Origin: a virus
DNA: 42,965 nt
IMG/VR virus record: IMGVR_UViG_3300003321_000240
Span: 1 to 42,965 of that record
Direction: 5' to 3' (one strand)
Every line of letters begins with the position of its first letter. Within the stretch, counting starts at the first letter, position 1. Below the pieces are notes generated by a model. The model did no database searches, had not been told where the DNA came from, and was given only the letters and a program-made list of their open reading frames with translations. A program made the position numbers and the translations under genes. This document shows, in pieces, positions 1-6,141 of this stretch.

Positions 1-488
1 AAGATAAGTTGCCTTACCTTATTCCCTGCTTGATACGCCCATTGTCGTGCATCCGCCATTGCGTTGGGGTTGAAGGAGGATAGGTGTGCGAGGATTATGT
101 CCGTGTAGCCGGTGACGGAATCAAAAACTATCGTCTTGTATGGCAACGACGGCTTGCCCGCAAGCTGGTTATAATCCCGATAAAAAGTCTGCATGCCTTC
201 TTGAGACTTAGTGGGAAGGTAGTCGAGGCTTAACGCAACGGGAGAGACTGTCGCGTAGTCTAGAGCGGTGACGGGCTTTGTTGGCTCGTTAATTGCAAAG
301 CTACCAACCTTGCGGAAGTCAATGTCGGAGTGCGTGACGTCAAAGCCTTCGGTCTTGGCTTCGGGGATGATGTCAATGCCGCCATGGTCGAAGCCGAAGT
401 AAAGCAGTGGTTTAGGATAGCTGCCTACGATAGCGCCGGTTTTGAAAGACTTAGGCGCACCCATTCTTAATTCACGTATTAACTTCAT
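1..488 (-). CDS. Sak4-like RecA-fold ATPase (recombination), partial
   Basis: This is a RecA-fold phage ATPase of the Sak4 type, which assists single-strand annealing recombination. It starts MKLIRELRMGAPKSFKTGAI, where GAPKSFKT is a P-loop with F replacing the usual last G. It is followed by LLYFGFDHGG, typical of Sak4 proteins, and by the Walker B-like strand TIVFDSVTGYTD. The ATG at 488 overlaps the TGA of the upstream nuclease gene (ATGA), which fixes the start and suggests translational coupling. The gene runs off the left edge after 162 codons, so roughly the last third is missing. Pairing with a Cas4-like exonuclease supports a recombination/replication module. The family call is by pattern; a related RecA-like ATPase cannot be excluded. 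Confidence 0.75.
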   Translation of the reverse strand, partial: MKLIRELRMGAPKSFKTGAIVGSYPKPLLYFGFDHGGIDIIPEAKTEGFDVTHSDIDFRKVGSFAINEPTKPVTALDYATVSPVALSLDYLPTKSQEGMQTFYRDYNQLAGKPSLPYKTIVFDSVTGYTDIILAHLSSFNPNAMADARQWAYQAGNKVRQLI

Positions 489-1423
489 ACCTTTAACCCT
501 TTTGTCCATTGGTTATCTTCAAACAGACTACCATTAAGAATCATGTCTCTTTGATGTTGGTTACTACTGCAAACATCGTAGTAATCACACAAGCCAAACT
601 TATTTGTACAATTCCAGCGATGCCTTGGAAAATGTCCGCTTGAGTGATAATCAAACACATTCTTAATCAAAGTCATCACGTCATTCTTCCACTCCGCAAT
701 CATGTCTTCGCTGACGTAATGCGGAGTGCGTTTAAAGTCCGTGCCGTCAATGCAGCTTTTCTCGCTGAACTCGTCTTTCTTTGTTGGACGGCGAACGCGG
801 ATGGCGTCGATGATGTAGCCTTGTGGCTTCTTACCAGTGACTTGCCATAACGCCCAGCAGTAACCAAGCTGGCCCCCATCCATTGCCATTTGCTTGTCGA
901 AGGTTTCGCCGAATTGGAAGGTTGTTTTATGATCGAATGACCATAGGCCGTTGTGGTCTTCAATGCCTAAGTCGATTTTGCCGCAATAGAAGACGTCAAT
1001 GTTATTAACTTTGCCGAACGGTAGCATGAAGCTCGCTTCAACAATTGACTTGCCCTCTTTGTTCGCCATAATCTTGAACCCTTCCTTACGATAGATGTTA
1101 TTATAAACCTGCATCATCTTGCAAGCATGGTTGAAGTTGCGGAAGTCCGTCTCCGGCTGCGGGTTTTCATCTAGCCATTCACGCATGGCTTGTTCGATTT
1201 GGGGTTGTTGTGCTAGCGTGACTTCTTCACTTCCGCAAAGCTTGTATCGAGTCTCTAATCCGCGGTGAATAGTTGAGCCGAAGTTAGCTCCGGCTCGCTC
1301 AGCCACCGGCACCCGACGTGCTAGCTCGCTGTATTGAAAAGCTCTCGGACACTTAAGCTTTTCTAGTCCCGAATTGTCGATTAAGAAAGCTCCATCGACG
1401 AGAGGTAGAGGCGGTAATGTCAT
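485..1423 (-). CDS. Cas4/RecB-like PD-(D/E)XK exonuclease with Fe-S cysteines
   Basis: A 312-residue nuclease of the PD-(D/E)XK superfamily. Core elements are in order: FGSTIHRG (H53), E129, KIDLG (D151), FDHKTT (D164, K166) and the QxxY element GGQLGY (Q185, Y188). Cys25 near the N terminus and Cys272, Cys279 and Cys285 near the C terminus have the spacing of the [4Fe-4S] cluster of Cas4/AddB-type enzymes. Known relatives degrade DNA ends to expose single strands for recombination. It lies directly upstream of the Sak4-like ATPase with a 4-bp overlap and overlaps the next upstream gene by 4 bp as well. It is not linked to any CRISPR array here, so a phage recombination role is the best inference. 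Confidence 0.85.
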   Translation of the reverse strand: MTLPPLPLVDGAFLIDNSGLEKLKCPRAFQYSELARRVPVAERAGANFGSTIHRGLETRYKLCGSEEVTLAQQPQIEQAMREWLDENPQPETDFRNFNHACKMMQVYNNIYRKEGFKIMANKEGKSIVEASFMLPFGKVNNIDVFYCGKIDLGIEDHNGLWSFDHKTTFQFGETFDKQMAMDGGQLGYCWALWQVTGKKPQGYIIDAIRVRRPTKKDEFSEKSCIDGTDFKRTPHYVSEDMIAEWKNDVMTLIKNVFDYHSSGHFPRHRWNCTNKFGLCDYYDVCSSNQHQRDMILNGSLFEDNQWTKGLKV

Positions 1424-1572
1424 ACGAATTCACTTATGTCTTGTTGTTTTTTGGTGCTTGATGTTTTCTTCTCTTTTAACGGCGCAACACTGGCGATATG
1501 TGCTTGCATCGTCTGGAAGTTTCGATGATCACGCAGCTTGGCGTGCCAGGCTTGTAGCTCCGCGTCTGTCAT
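1420..1572 (-). CDS. 50-residue protein ending in DISEFV
   Basis: A short helical, charged protein beginning MTDAELQAWHAKL and ending QQDISEFV. The reading frame is open up to 1761, but that extension is a Ser/Pro/Ala-rich stretch lying wholly on top of the previous gene. I choose the ATG at 1572, which falls one base after that gene's TGA. The gene overlaps the nuclease start by 4 bp (ATGA). The C-terminal six residues recur on two other small proteins of this phage (stops at 7681 and 10496). Function unknown; the shared tail suggests a common binding partner. Confidence 0.6.
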   Translation of the reverse strand: MTDAELQAWHAKLRDHRNFQTMQAHIASVAPLKEKKTSSTKKQQDISEFV

Positions 1573-1573
1573 T

Positions 1574-1918
1574 TCAATCAACGGTTTGCTTGGGCTGAGT
1601 ACGCTTACTCCGGGCGGCAGGCTTAGCAACGGTGCCTCCGCTTGCAGAATCGTCGATAAGGGGCTTGCCGGTGCTATCGCAGAGGACGATTCTTGCGTTA
1701 GTGATGGCGGCGTGATAGCCGTAGCGGTCGCCGGGTTCGAGTTTGGCTCGTTCGAGTTCATTGATTACTTTTTTAAGGATGATGCTGAGGGTTGTTTGGA
1801 GGACTCCTGTGCGTGGTTCGTAAGCTTTAAGCTTGCTGACTTCCGTGAACGGAATCTCTAGTGTTGTTCGTTGTATCTGTTCGCTCGGTAGGTCTAGGTA
1901 CGGATTCTTGAACTCCAT
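1574..1918 (-). CDS. Conserved-looking hypothetical protein (114 aa)
   Basis: Not recognised. The central part (VLQTTLSIILKKVINELER) looks like an amphipathic helix, followed by an ordered-looking segment (PGDRYGYHAAITNARIVL) and a basic, disordered C terminus (RSKRTQPKQ). It sits between a zinc-motif protein and the DISEFV protein in the tightly overlapping leftward operon leading into the recombination genes, so a DNA-metabolism accessory role is possible but unproven. The 5' end overlaps the preceding gene by about 90 bp, unusually long for this operon, so one of the two starts may be wrong. Confidence 0.55.
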   Translation of the reverse strand: MEFKNPYLDLPSEQIQRTTLEIPFTEVSKLKAYEPRTGVLQTTLSIILKKVINELERAKLEPGDRYGYHAAITNARIVLCDSTGKPLIDDSASGGTVAKPAARSKRTQPKQTVD

Positions 1919-2114
1919 TTTGTTTGCCTGTTGTTGGTGGTTGTGTGTTTGGATTAGGGATAAGGATTAGTAAGACTTGTTTGCAATCAAGGCAGGTTTT
2001 CTTTGTCTTCTCAATGAACCAGCGATGTTTGCATGTTTGCTCGCGAAAGATTTGTTCAGCGCGTTTGATTGAGTGCGGAAATTTTGATGGCCTTATGCGT
2101 GCGTCGCCGTTCAT
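1827..2114 (-). CDS. Small zinc-motif protein
   Basis: The N-terminal 50 residues contain a probable metal site: CKHRW followed about 13 residues later by CLDC, a spacing common in small phage zinc proteins. The C-terminal third is Thr/Pro/Asn-rich and overlaps the next gene, so it may be an unconstrained tail. The start overlaps the end of the upstream basic protein by 59 bp. No function can be assigned. Confidence 0.5.
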   Translation of the reverse strand: MNGDARIRPSKFPHSIKRAEQIFREQTCKHRWFIEKTKKTCLDCKQVLLILIPNPNTQPPTTGKQNGVQESVPRPTERTDTTNNTRDSVHGSQQA

Positions 2115-2277
2115 GGTATTTTCGTTTTTGTCTAAGTAAAATATGTTCTCGCTGCTTCCAGTAGTTTAACTGATTACGTATTGAATCTAGGTTTCTACTT
2201 TGAAAGTCAGTTCTTTGTTTAGGTGGTATTTTTAATAGGTTGTAGTGTTTAAAAATAAGGTGTTGAATATGAGTCAT
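2056..2277 (-). CDS. Small basic hypothetical protein
   Basis: 73 residues, strongly basic in the second half (LRQKRKYHERRRTHKAIK), with a predicted helical middle. It begins three bases after the stop of the 26-residue membrane peptide gene and overlaps the next gene by 59 bp. The basic tail would suit nucleic-acid contact, but nothing recognisable is present. Confidence 0.45.
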   Translation of the reverse strand: MTHIQHLIFKHYNLLKIPPKQRTDFQSRNLDSIRNQLNYWKQREHILLRQKRKYHERRRTHKAIKISALNQTR

Positions 2278-2280
2278 ACA

Positions 2281-2361
2281 CTAAAACACGAAATGCACAA
2301 CGGCGAACGCGATGGCTGTGGCGATCAACGCGATTCCTAAGTCGATTAAATGTTCTTTCAT
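2281..2361 (-). CDS. 26-residue single-pass membrane peptide
   Basis: Starts MKEHLIDLG and continues as one hydrophobic helix (IALIATAIAFAVVHFVF) to the C terminus. Its ATG follows directly on the stop of the zinc protein upstream, and the next gene begins three bases after its own stop, which is the packing expected of a real gene in this operon. Role unknown; one of several tiny membrane proteins in this block. Confidence 0.5.
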   Translation of the reverse strand: MKEHLIDLGIALIATAIAFAVVHFVF

Positions 2362-2362
2362 A

Positions 2363-2509
2363 TCATTTCTTTGGTCTTGGTGTGCCGCAGAGGGGGCAGA
2401 ATTTCCAATCATATGGAACAAAGTCATGCACCGTTCGCCAATCTCCGCTTGATGGAACACCGAAGTGGTGCCAGTAAATATGCCTACACCAACGTTTCTT
2501 TGTTTTCAT
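2363..2509 (-). CDS. 48-residue zinc-ribbon-like protein
   Basis: Starts MKTKKRWCRHIYWHHFG and ends with WKFCPLCGTPRPK, i.e. an N-terminal C-R-H and a C-terminal CPLC knuckle, as in small phage zinc ribbons. The ATG overlaps the TGA of the coiled-coil gene (ATGA). Probably a small DNA- or protein-binding accessory factor; the specific role is unknown. Confidence 0.6.
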   Translation of the reverse strand: MKTKKRWCRHIYWHHFGVPSSGDWRTVHDFVPYDWKFCPLCGTPRPKK

Positions 2510-3396
2510 ATTCCCAAGTTCTTTAGTTTGGCGAGGGCGTCATTTCGGCCGCAGGTGCATTCCAACTTGTAATCTCTTGCTTTTTTGCAGCCGGAGGTAT
2601 GACTATGTCCCTCAATGAAGCTAACAGCTTCCCTCAAAACCTGCACCACGTCGGATTGCGTCGATGTTGAGACAATTTTGTCCGTGTTTTCAATAATGCA
2701 AGAGTCGCCAATCTGGTAACGAGAGCATCCATCATGTTCTGCGATTCTGTTTCTACAAATAATTAACGCCTCCCGCATCTTCCCTCTTGCGAGTTCGGAG
2801 GCGAGGAGTTGTTGCTTTGCTTCTGTTAATTTTTCCAGAGATTTTACATAGCACTGTTTTGTGCTAAGCAAATCCAGCAATGCGCCCTGCAGTTCATAAC
2901 AGATTCGCTTAACTGCAGCCCTGATGCCTTCGTTTTCTTTTGCGCCAATTTCCATCCGCAGCGTGCGAATGCCTTCAATTTCAGCGTCTCGATTTCGCTC
3001 CAACTCCTCCACCTTAGCGCGGAGGTCATCTCGCTCCTTGGCGATGCAGTTAGGGCAGCCATCCTCGCCCTTCAAGTGAGCGCAAACATCGCAAATAGCT
3101 TCAATGTGATTGACAAGATTTCGCGCCTTAATCTTATCTGTTTCCAGCTTAAACTCCTTGGCCTTCGATTCTTGCTCTTCAACTTTAGCGCGAAGGTCTT
3201 TGTTTTCTTGAGCAGTAGCTGTATTGATGGCGACTTGAACCAGTTCCTCAAGTTCTTTTTGGCGAATGACTGTGCCGAAACTGTTAACGTAATTAGCAAC
3301 TGTGTTCTTCGATAAGTCACCAACTTGAATCTTGGCCTTAATGCCCATGACAGACTCTTCTGTACCACCAAAATGATGTAAGTGCGGATCACTCAT
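2506..3396 (-). CDS. Coiled-coil protein with cysteine pairs (296 aa)
   Basis: Residues about 50-220 are rich in heptad-like E/K/L/A patterns (for example NKDLRAKVEEQESK and RDDLRAKVEELERN, a repeated DLRAKVEE unit), predicting a long coiled coil. A CPNC motif interrupts it and a C-terminal pair CTCG may bind metal. A His/Gly-rich N terminus (DPHLHHFGG) precedes it. The start is an ATG preceded by an AAGAAAGA purine run. It heads the next set of small genes. Function not recognised; a scaffold or oligomerising accessory protein is the most one can say. Confidence 0.65.
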   Translation of the reverse strand: MSDPHLHHFGGTEESVMGIKAKIQVGDLSKNTVANYVNSFGTVIRQKELEELVQVAINTATAQENKDLRAKVEEQESKAKEFKLETDKIKARNLVNHIEAICDVCAHLKGEDGCPNCIAKERDDLRAKVEELERNRDAEIEGIRTLRMEIGAKENEGIRAAVKRICYELQGALLDLLSTKQCYVKSLEKLTEAKQQLLASELARGKMREALIICRNRIAEHDGCSRYQIGDSCIIENTDKIVSTSTQSDVVQVLREAVSFIEGHSHTSGCKKARDYKLECTCGRNDALAKLKNLGI

Positions 3397-3423
3397 AGAT
3401 TCTTTCTTGTTCGAGGTTTGGGG

Positions 3424-3567
3424 TCATAAATCATCTTTGTACTTTGATATTTTGTAAAGGCCTAGCGCGAATAAGGAGCAACCGGCGATGCATTGAATTA
3501 AGTTCAGTGGCCAATCTAAAGTTATAGACAATGCAATAACGCAAATCGCTAACATAATTTGTTTCAT
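3424..3567 (-). CDS. 47-residue membrane peptide
   Basis: Begins MKQIMLAICVIALSITLDW, a hydrophobic segment, then a second hydrophobic stretch (CIAGCSLFALGLY) and a lysine/aspartate tail, consistent with two short membrane passes. Its ATG overlaps the TGA of the upstream gene (ATGA), supporting it as a real gene. No function recognised. Confidence 0.5.
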   Translation of the reverse strand: MKQIMLAICVIALSITLDWPLNLIQCIAGCSLFALGLYKISKYKDDL

Positions 3568-3869
3568 TTCTTCTCCTCTCGCTCGATGGCTTGTTGGATT
3601 GCTTGGCGCAAATCTTTAATGTGGTCATAGTTGTACCAAATGTTTCCAACATTGGGAAATCCAGCTTGTGGATCACGTCCAAGCCAATCCAAATACAGCG
3701 AATCCTTCTTCGCCTCGGAGAGTTGGCGGGTTAGCTTCTTATTTTCTTTGCGTAAATCGGAAAGCTGGTTTTCAAGGCAAGCTTCAGAGTTTGGCGAATG
3801 CCCATCTCCATACATAGCATAACTTCGACCGCAAATATCACAATGATCTGGCATATTATTTTCTTTCAA
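3564..3869 (-). CDS. Small zinc-finger/coiled-coil protein (101 aa)
   Basis: The N terminus carries CDICG, a treble-clef-like knuckle followed by SYAMYGDGHSP. Residues about 34-58 (LSDLRKENKKLTRQLSEAKK) form a clear short coiled coil. The C-terminal part ends in a charged helix. A second start at the internal Met6 (MPDHCDICG) is possible. Lies between two small genes in the same orientation. Function unknown. Confidence 0.6.
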   Translation of the reverse strand: MKENNMPDHCDICGRSYAMYGDGHSPNSEACLENQLSDLRKENKKLTRQLSEAKKDSLYLDWLGRDPQAGFPNVGNIWYNYDHIKDLRQAIQQAIEREEKK

Positions 3870-3881
3870 CTTTTGCTCAAG

Positions 3882-4082
3882 CTATTGAACACGCTGACGG
3901 AGTAGCCCTGCGTGACCATTAGCTGCTTCAAGCCGACCATCCAACTCCTTCACCTTCTCATTCGCAGCATTGAGTTCCGCCCTATATTCAACTTCCTTTT
4001 CGGCTCTATGCTCATAGTAAGAGAATGATTTCTTGGCAGGTTCGGTTCTCGGCGTCTTTGATTCGTTGGGTTGCGCGCTCAT
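3882..4082 (-). CDS. Small coiled-coil protein (66 aa)
   Basis: A polar, Lys/Glu-rich N terminus is followed by a heptad-patterned helix (ELNAANEKVKELDGRLEAA). The ATG overlaps the TGA of the upstream gene (ATGA). The coiled coil resembles in style that of the neighbouring 101-residue protein, so the two might interact; this is inference only. Confidence 0.55.
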   Translation of the reverse strand: MSAQPNESKTPRTEPAKKSFSYYEHRAEKEVEYRAELNAANEKVKELDGRLEAANGHAGLLRQRVQ

Positions 4083-4309
4083 GTTGGCCTTTCAATTTTA
4101 ATCCATTGACCGGGATGGTCTTTGCAGAATTTGTCTAATAGGTGGTTGTAAGCCATTCTGCCACCGTTAGACTCCAGCCAATGAAGATGAAACACATTTC
4201 CAAAATCATCCTGATTGCCAATAACAATTCTCATCAGCTCAAACTCTTTTGCGCCTTTCGGCTTCCACCACCAAAGACCTTCGCCTGTAGGTTGCTCTAC
4301 TGATTCCAT
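4079..4309 (-). CDS. Hypothetical phage protein, WWWKPKG type (76 aa)
   Basis: An aromatic-rich protein with GEGLWWWKPKGAKEF near the N terminus and GQWIKIERP near the C terminus. This resembles small phage proteins that open with a W-x-R/K-P-x-G beta hairpin, but I cannot name a family. It overlaps the upstream membrane peptide gene by 13 bp and the downstream coiled-coil gene by 4 bp. Confidence 0.6.
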   Translation of the reverse strand: MESVEQPTGEGLWWWKPKGAKEFELMRIVIGNQDDFGNVFHLHWLESNGGRMAYNHLLDKFCKDHPGQWIKIERPT

Positions 4310-4461
4310 GTAAACGCTCCTGTTGTTTGGTCGTAGTGGGCTGCCTTGTGTTGGATTGCAATGTCTCTCATGCCGGACATTTCAAGCCATGAGCCAACTA
4401 TAGTTCCAATAACGATGCCGATTAAGATTCCAATGCAAATTCCTATACCATCTGCTTTCAT
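4297..4461 (-). CDS. 54-residue membrane-anchored phage peptide
   Basis: Starts MKADGIGICIGILIGIVIG, a glycine-rich transmembrane helix, and ends AAHYDQTTGAFTWN. The cytoplasmic-type tail (an A-A-H-Y...TG-x-F-x-W pattern) is a recurring ending among small phage membrane proteins of unknown role. The ATG directly abuts the TGA of the preceding gene. A single-pass membrane location is likely. Confidence 0.6.
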   Translation of the reverse strand: MKADGIGICIGILIGIVIGTIVGSWLEMSGMRDIAIQHKAAHYDQTTGAFTWNQ

Positions 4462-4632
4462 TCACTTTCCTTTCTTTGAAAATTCAATTCTAAGCGTGTC
4501 AATGAATGCTAAAAATAAAATTGCCCCGATAATACAAAAGGTCGAATGACCATATAAGTCGCAAAAATAAGCTAAGTCGTTGACCCAGAACATCAATCCT
4601 ATGGTCAGGTGCGTTAAATCAAACAGGTTCAT
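4462..4632 (-). CDS. 56-residue membrane peptide
   Basis: Begins MNLFDLTHLTIGLMFW and contains a second hydrophobic run (FCIIGAILFLAFI) before a basic tail (EFSKKGK). Two membrane passes are plausible. The start overlaps the preceding stop (ATGA) and its own stop abuts the next ATG, so spacing supports a real gene. Function unknown. Confidence 0.55.
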   Translation of the reverse strand: MNLFDLTHLTIGLMFWVNDLAYFCDLYGHSTFCIIGAILFLAFIDTLRIEFSKKGK

Positions 4633-4832
4633 CTCTTCCTTTTCTTGGTGCGTGGTTTGATGCGGCGGTAAAGCGCGATGAAAAAATACGCCTTTAAACC
4701 CACTAAAAATGGCGTTTCAAGTCTAGCCTCTTTGTGGCTATCCGCCCACACGTCTCTGGCTTTAATTTCTTCACTGTGCAAAACTAACCGCCAACCTCGC
4801 GCTGGGAATTTTGATGGGATTTTAGTTTTCAT
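4629..4832 (-). CDS. Small basic hypothetical protein (67 aa)
   Basis: Basic at both ends, with a central segment GWRLVLHSEEIKARDVWADS and a hydrophobic stretch FLVGLKAYFFIALYRR that may contact a membrane. The ATG overlaps the upstream TGA (ATGA). No family recognised. Confidence 0.55.
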   Translation of the reverse strand: MKTKIPSKFPARGWRLVLHSEEIKARDVWADSHKEARLETPFLVGLKAYFFIALYRRIKPRTKKRKR

Positions 4833-4915
4833 TTATGAAATCTTGCAAGGCCAAGTGCAAAAATTACTCCAAGGCAAAAACTTCCAATGCATATTGAGAT
4901 AAGTGCTATGATCAT
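4829..4915 (-). CDS. 28-residue membrane peptide
   Basis: A single hydrophobic helix starting MIIALISICIG and ending ALGLARFHK, with a positive C terminus that would favour a cytoplasmic tail. It starts two bases after the preceding stop and overlaps the next gene by ATGA. Function unknown. Confidence 0.45.
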   Translation of the reverse strand: MIIALISICIGSFCLGVIFALGLARFHK

Positions 4916-4917
4916 AG

Positions 4918-5172
4918 TTACTTCTTCCACTTCCCGCACGCTTTGACGAGTGCGATTGATAATTGTTTGGCAGTCGCTAGACAGGTGTACTCACCTGCAA
5001 TTCTAGCTACGATCATTGATTCTTGCTTCTCAATCACCGGAATAATGGCGTCACGGGAGGTGAGATAAGGTGGTCTGTGTGATAGGTTATCACAAGTACC
5101 TTCTACATGATAGTAAGTACAAGGTCTGTTATCCAATTTTGCTACTTCGATTATGAGTTCGGTGTCGGTCAT
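4918..5172 (-). CDS. Hypothetical phage protein (84 aa)
   Basis: Starts MTDTELIIEVAKLD and includes YLTSRDAIIPVIEK and a C-terminal ALVKACGKWKK. The pattern of an N-terminal 'E...A.LDG'-like helix, a 'Y.TS.DA..P.I' middle and a C-terminal 'AL..A.G.W' helix resembles a widespread small phage family whose function is unknown. I choose ATG 5172, which overlaps the upstream TGA (ATGA), rather than the ATG at 5178. Confidence 0.65.
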   Translation of the reverse strand: MTDTELIIEVAKLDNRPCTYYHVEGTCDNLSHRPPYLTSRDAIIPVIEKQESMIVARIAGEYTCLATAKQLSIALVKACGKWKK

Positions 5173-5378
5173 GACCATTCTCCTTTATTTTTTCTGTGAA
5201 AAGCGTCTTGGTCAGCAATAAGACGTATTTCTGTTTTAGAATCCCAGTCTTTGATTATGATAACTGGAAGGTCTTGACCTGTTGTCGTCTTTGCCATCTC
5301 TTTTTCTAGCCTGTCAGCATATAGGCGCAGTAAGCGTGGTGTCATATATACTTCTAAAACCGTCAAGTTTCTAATCAT
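5169..5378 (-). CDS. Hypothetical phage protein (69 aa)
   Basis: Begins MIRNLTVLEVYMTPRL; the middle is helical and the C terminus contains the beta-like segment PVIIIKDWDSKTEIRL. A longer frame to 5399 exists, but ATG 5378 lies one base after the upstream stop and is favoured. No function recognised. Confidence 0.55.
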   Translation of the reverse strand: MIRNLTVLEVYMTPRLLRLYADRLEKEMAKTTTGQDLPVIIIKDWDSKTEIRLIADQDAFHRKNKGEWS

Positions 5379-5379
5379 A

Positions 5380-5733
5380 TCATTCCTCCCACAGTCCAAG
5401 TGTTTTTAGAAGTGCCTCAGCTCGTTGCTCGAAGGTGGCGTGGCAATGTAGAAAGCCTTCATTAGAAATTTCAGGCCAGTACATATCCTTTCTATTTAAT
5501 AGACCATATAAAGCACCTGAATAGTCATATTGTTGTGCAGGCGTTAACTTCTTCTCACACTCATGGACAACATAGAGCCATTCGCGGGAAGTGATTCTGT
5601 CGCCCAATCTGCTTCCGACTCTCCATCTTAATGAAAGTACGATAACATCAGTTGAACAGTCATTGCCAATATGGGTTCCAATCATCTCCGGCAACAACTT
5701 TGCGAGGGCTAGTTTTTGTTTTTCGAGGGTCAT
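5380..5733 (-). CDS. Hypothetical phage protein (117 aa)
   Basis: A mixed alpha/beta protein with REWLYVVHECEKKLTP in the middle and the C terminus ATFEQRAEALLKTLGLWEE. The ending (A-T...Q-R-A-E-A-L-L-x-x-L-G-L-W) is a pattern seen in small phage proteins of unknown function encoded in clusters like this one. It precedes the 69-residue protein by one base. Confidence 0.65.
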   Translation of the reverse strand: MTLEKQKLALAKLLPEMIGTHIGNDCSTDVIVLSLRWRVGSRLGDRITSREWLYVVHECEKKLTPAQQYDYSGALYGLLNRKDMYWPEISNEGFLHCHATFEQRAEALLKTLGLWEE

Positions 5734-5735
5734 AA

Positions 5736-5948
5736 TCAGTCCTCCTGTAAAGCTTCTCTTAATGCTCTTTCTTCGTAATAAGTTCCCATTGATTCACAAT
5801 CAGATTCTTTAGCTGCTTCTTGTGCTTCTGCTTTGATGTAAGCAATTAGAGCATCCATTTGTTCTTTGTTAAGTTTCATAAAAGGTTCACTGGTGGCAAG
5901 GTTGGTTACTTGCATGAGGGCTAATTTGTCGGATTTTATTACTGCCAT
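5736..5948 (-). CDS. Hypothetical acidic protein (70 aa)
   Basis: An acidic helical protein (LNKEQMDALIAYIKAEAQEA) with no recognisable domain. It is the first protein gene downstream of the structured RNA/tRNA-like region, so the small-gene operon to its left probably shares a transcript with that RNA. A hairpin sits directly in front of its start. Confidence 0.6.
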   Translation of the reverse strand: MAVIKSDKLALMQVTNLATSEPFMKLNKEQMDALIAYIKAEAQEAAKESDCESMGTYYEERALREALQED

Positions 5949-5952
5949 TATT

Positions 5953-5970
5953 AGAGTGTTTACTCACTCT
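5953..5970 (-). promoter_or_regulatory. Hairpin just upstream of the small-gene operon
   Basis: A perfect 6-bp stem (AGAGTG/CACTCT) with a 6-base loop ends five bases before the ATG at 5948. It is close enough to mask the start region or mark an RNA-processing site. A similar stem based on CACTCT/AGAGTG lies on the other side of the tRNA-like element at 6117-6141. Between this hairpin and the tRNA-like element (5971-6029) a second small hairpin (TAGTG/CACTA) is seen and nothing else. Confidence 0.35.
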
Positions 5971-6029
5971 ACTCGCCTACAACGCGTCTTAGTGTTTTGC
6001 ACTATCTTCCGCCACACCAGTGATTAAAT

Positions 6030-6112
6030 TGGAGCTAGGCGTGAGATTTGAACTCACCTTCGGAAAACTACATTCGTCAATGTAGCTCCAACCTTCGCGG
6101 TTTGCACCTAGC
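6030..6112 (-). tRNA. tRNA-like cloverleaf with encoded CCA, non-canonical arms
   Basis: Reading leftward, GCTAGGT pairs with GCCTAGC as a 7-bp acceptor stem, followed by a discriminator T and an encoded CCA. The T arm is standard (GTGAG TTCAAAT CTCAC). The D arm is AACC/GGTT with a 5-base loop and no GG. The anticodon arm is CTACAT/ATGTAG with a 6-base loop, or a 5-bp stem with the 8-base loop TTGACGAA; a normal 7-base loop cannot be formed. About 10 bases separate this arm from the T arm. If it is a working tRNA the anticodon would be near GAC (Val), but I do not trust that. A tRNA mimic or processing signal is an alternative. Confidence 0.5.
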
Positions 6113-6116
6113 TTAA

Positions 6117-6141
6117 CACTCTTTATCGCTCCCAAAGAGTG
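6117..6141 (-). other. Hairpin between ncRNA and tRNA-like element
   Basis: A perfect 8-bp stem (CACTCTTT/AAAGAGTG) with a 9-base loop lies four bases from the 5' end of the tRNA-like element. There is no U-run, so it is not a typical terminator. It could be a processing signal or the 3' terminal stem of the large RNA. Confidence 0.4.

Noticed and set aside
485-1423. Cas4 as evidence of a CRISPR-Cas system
   Set aside because: No array or other cas genes are present; its partner is a Sak4-like ATPase, as in phage recombination modules.
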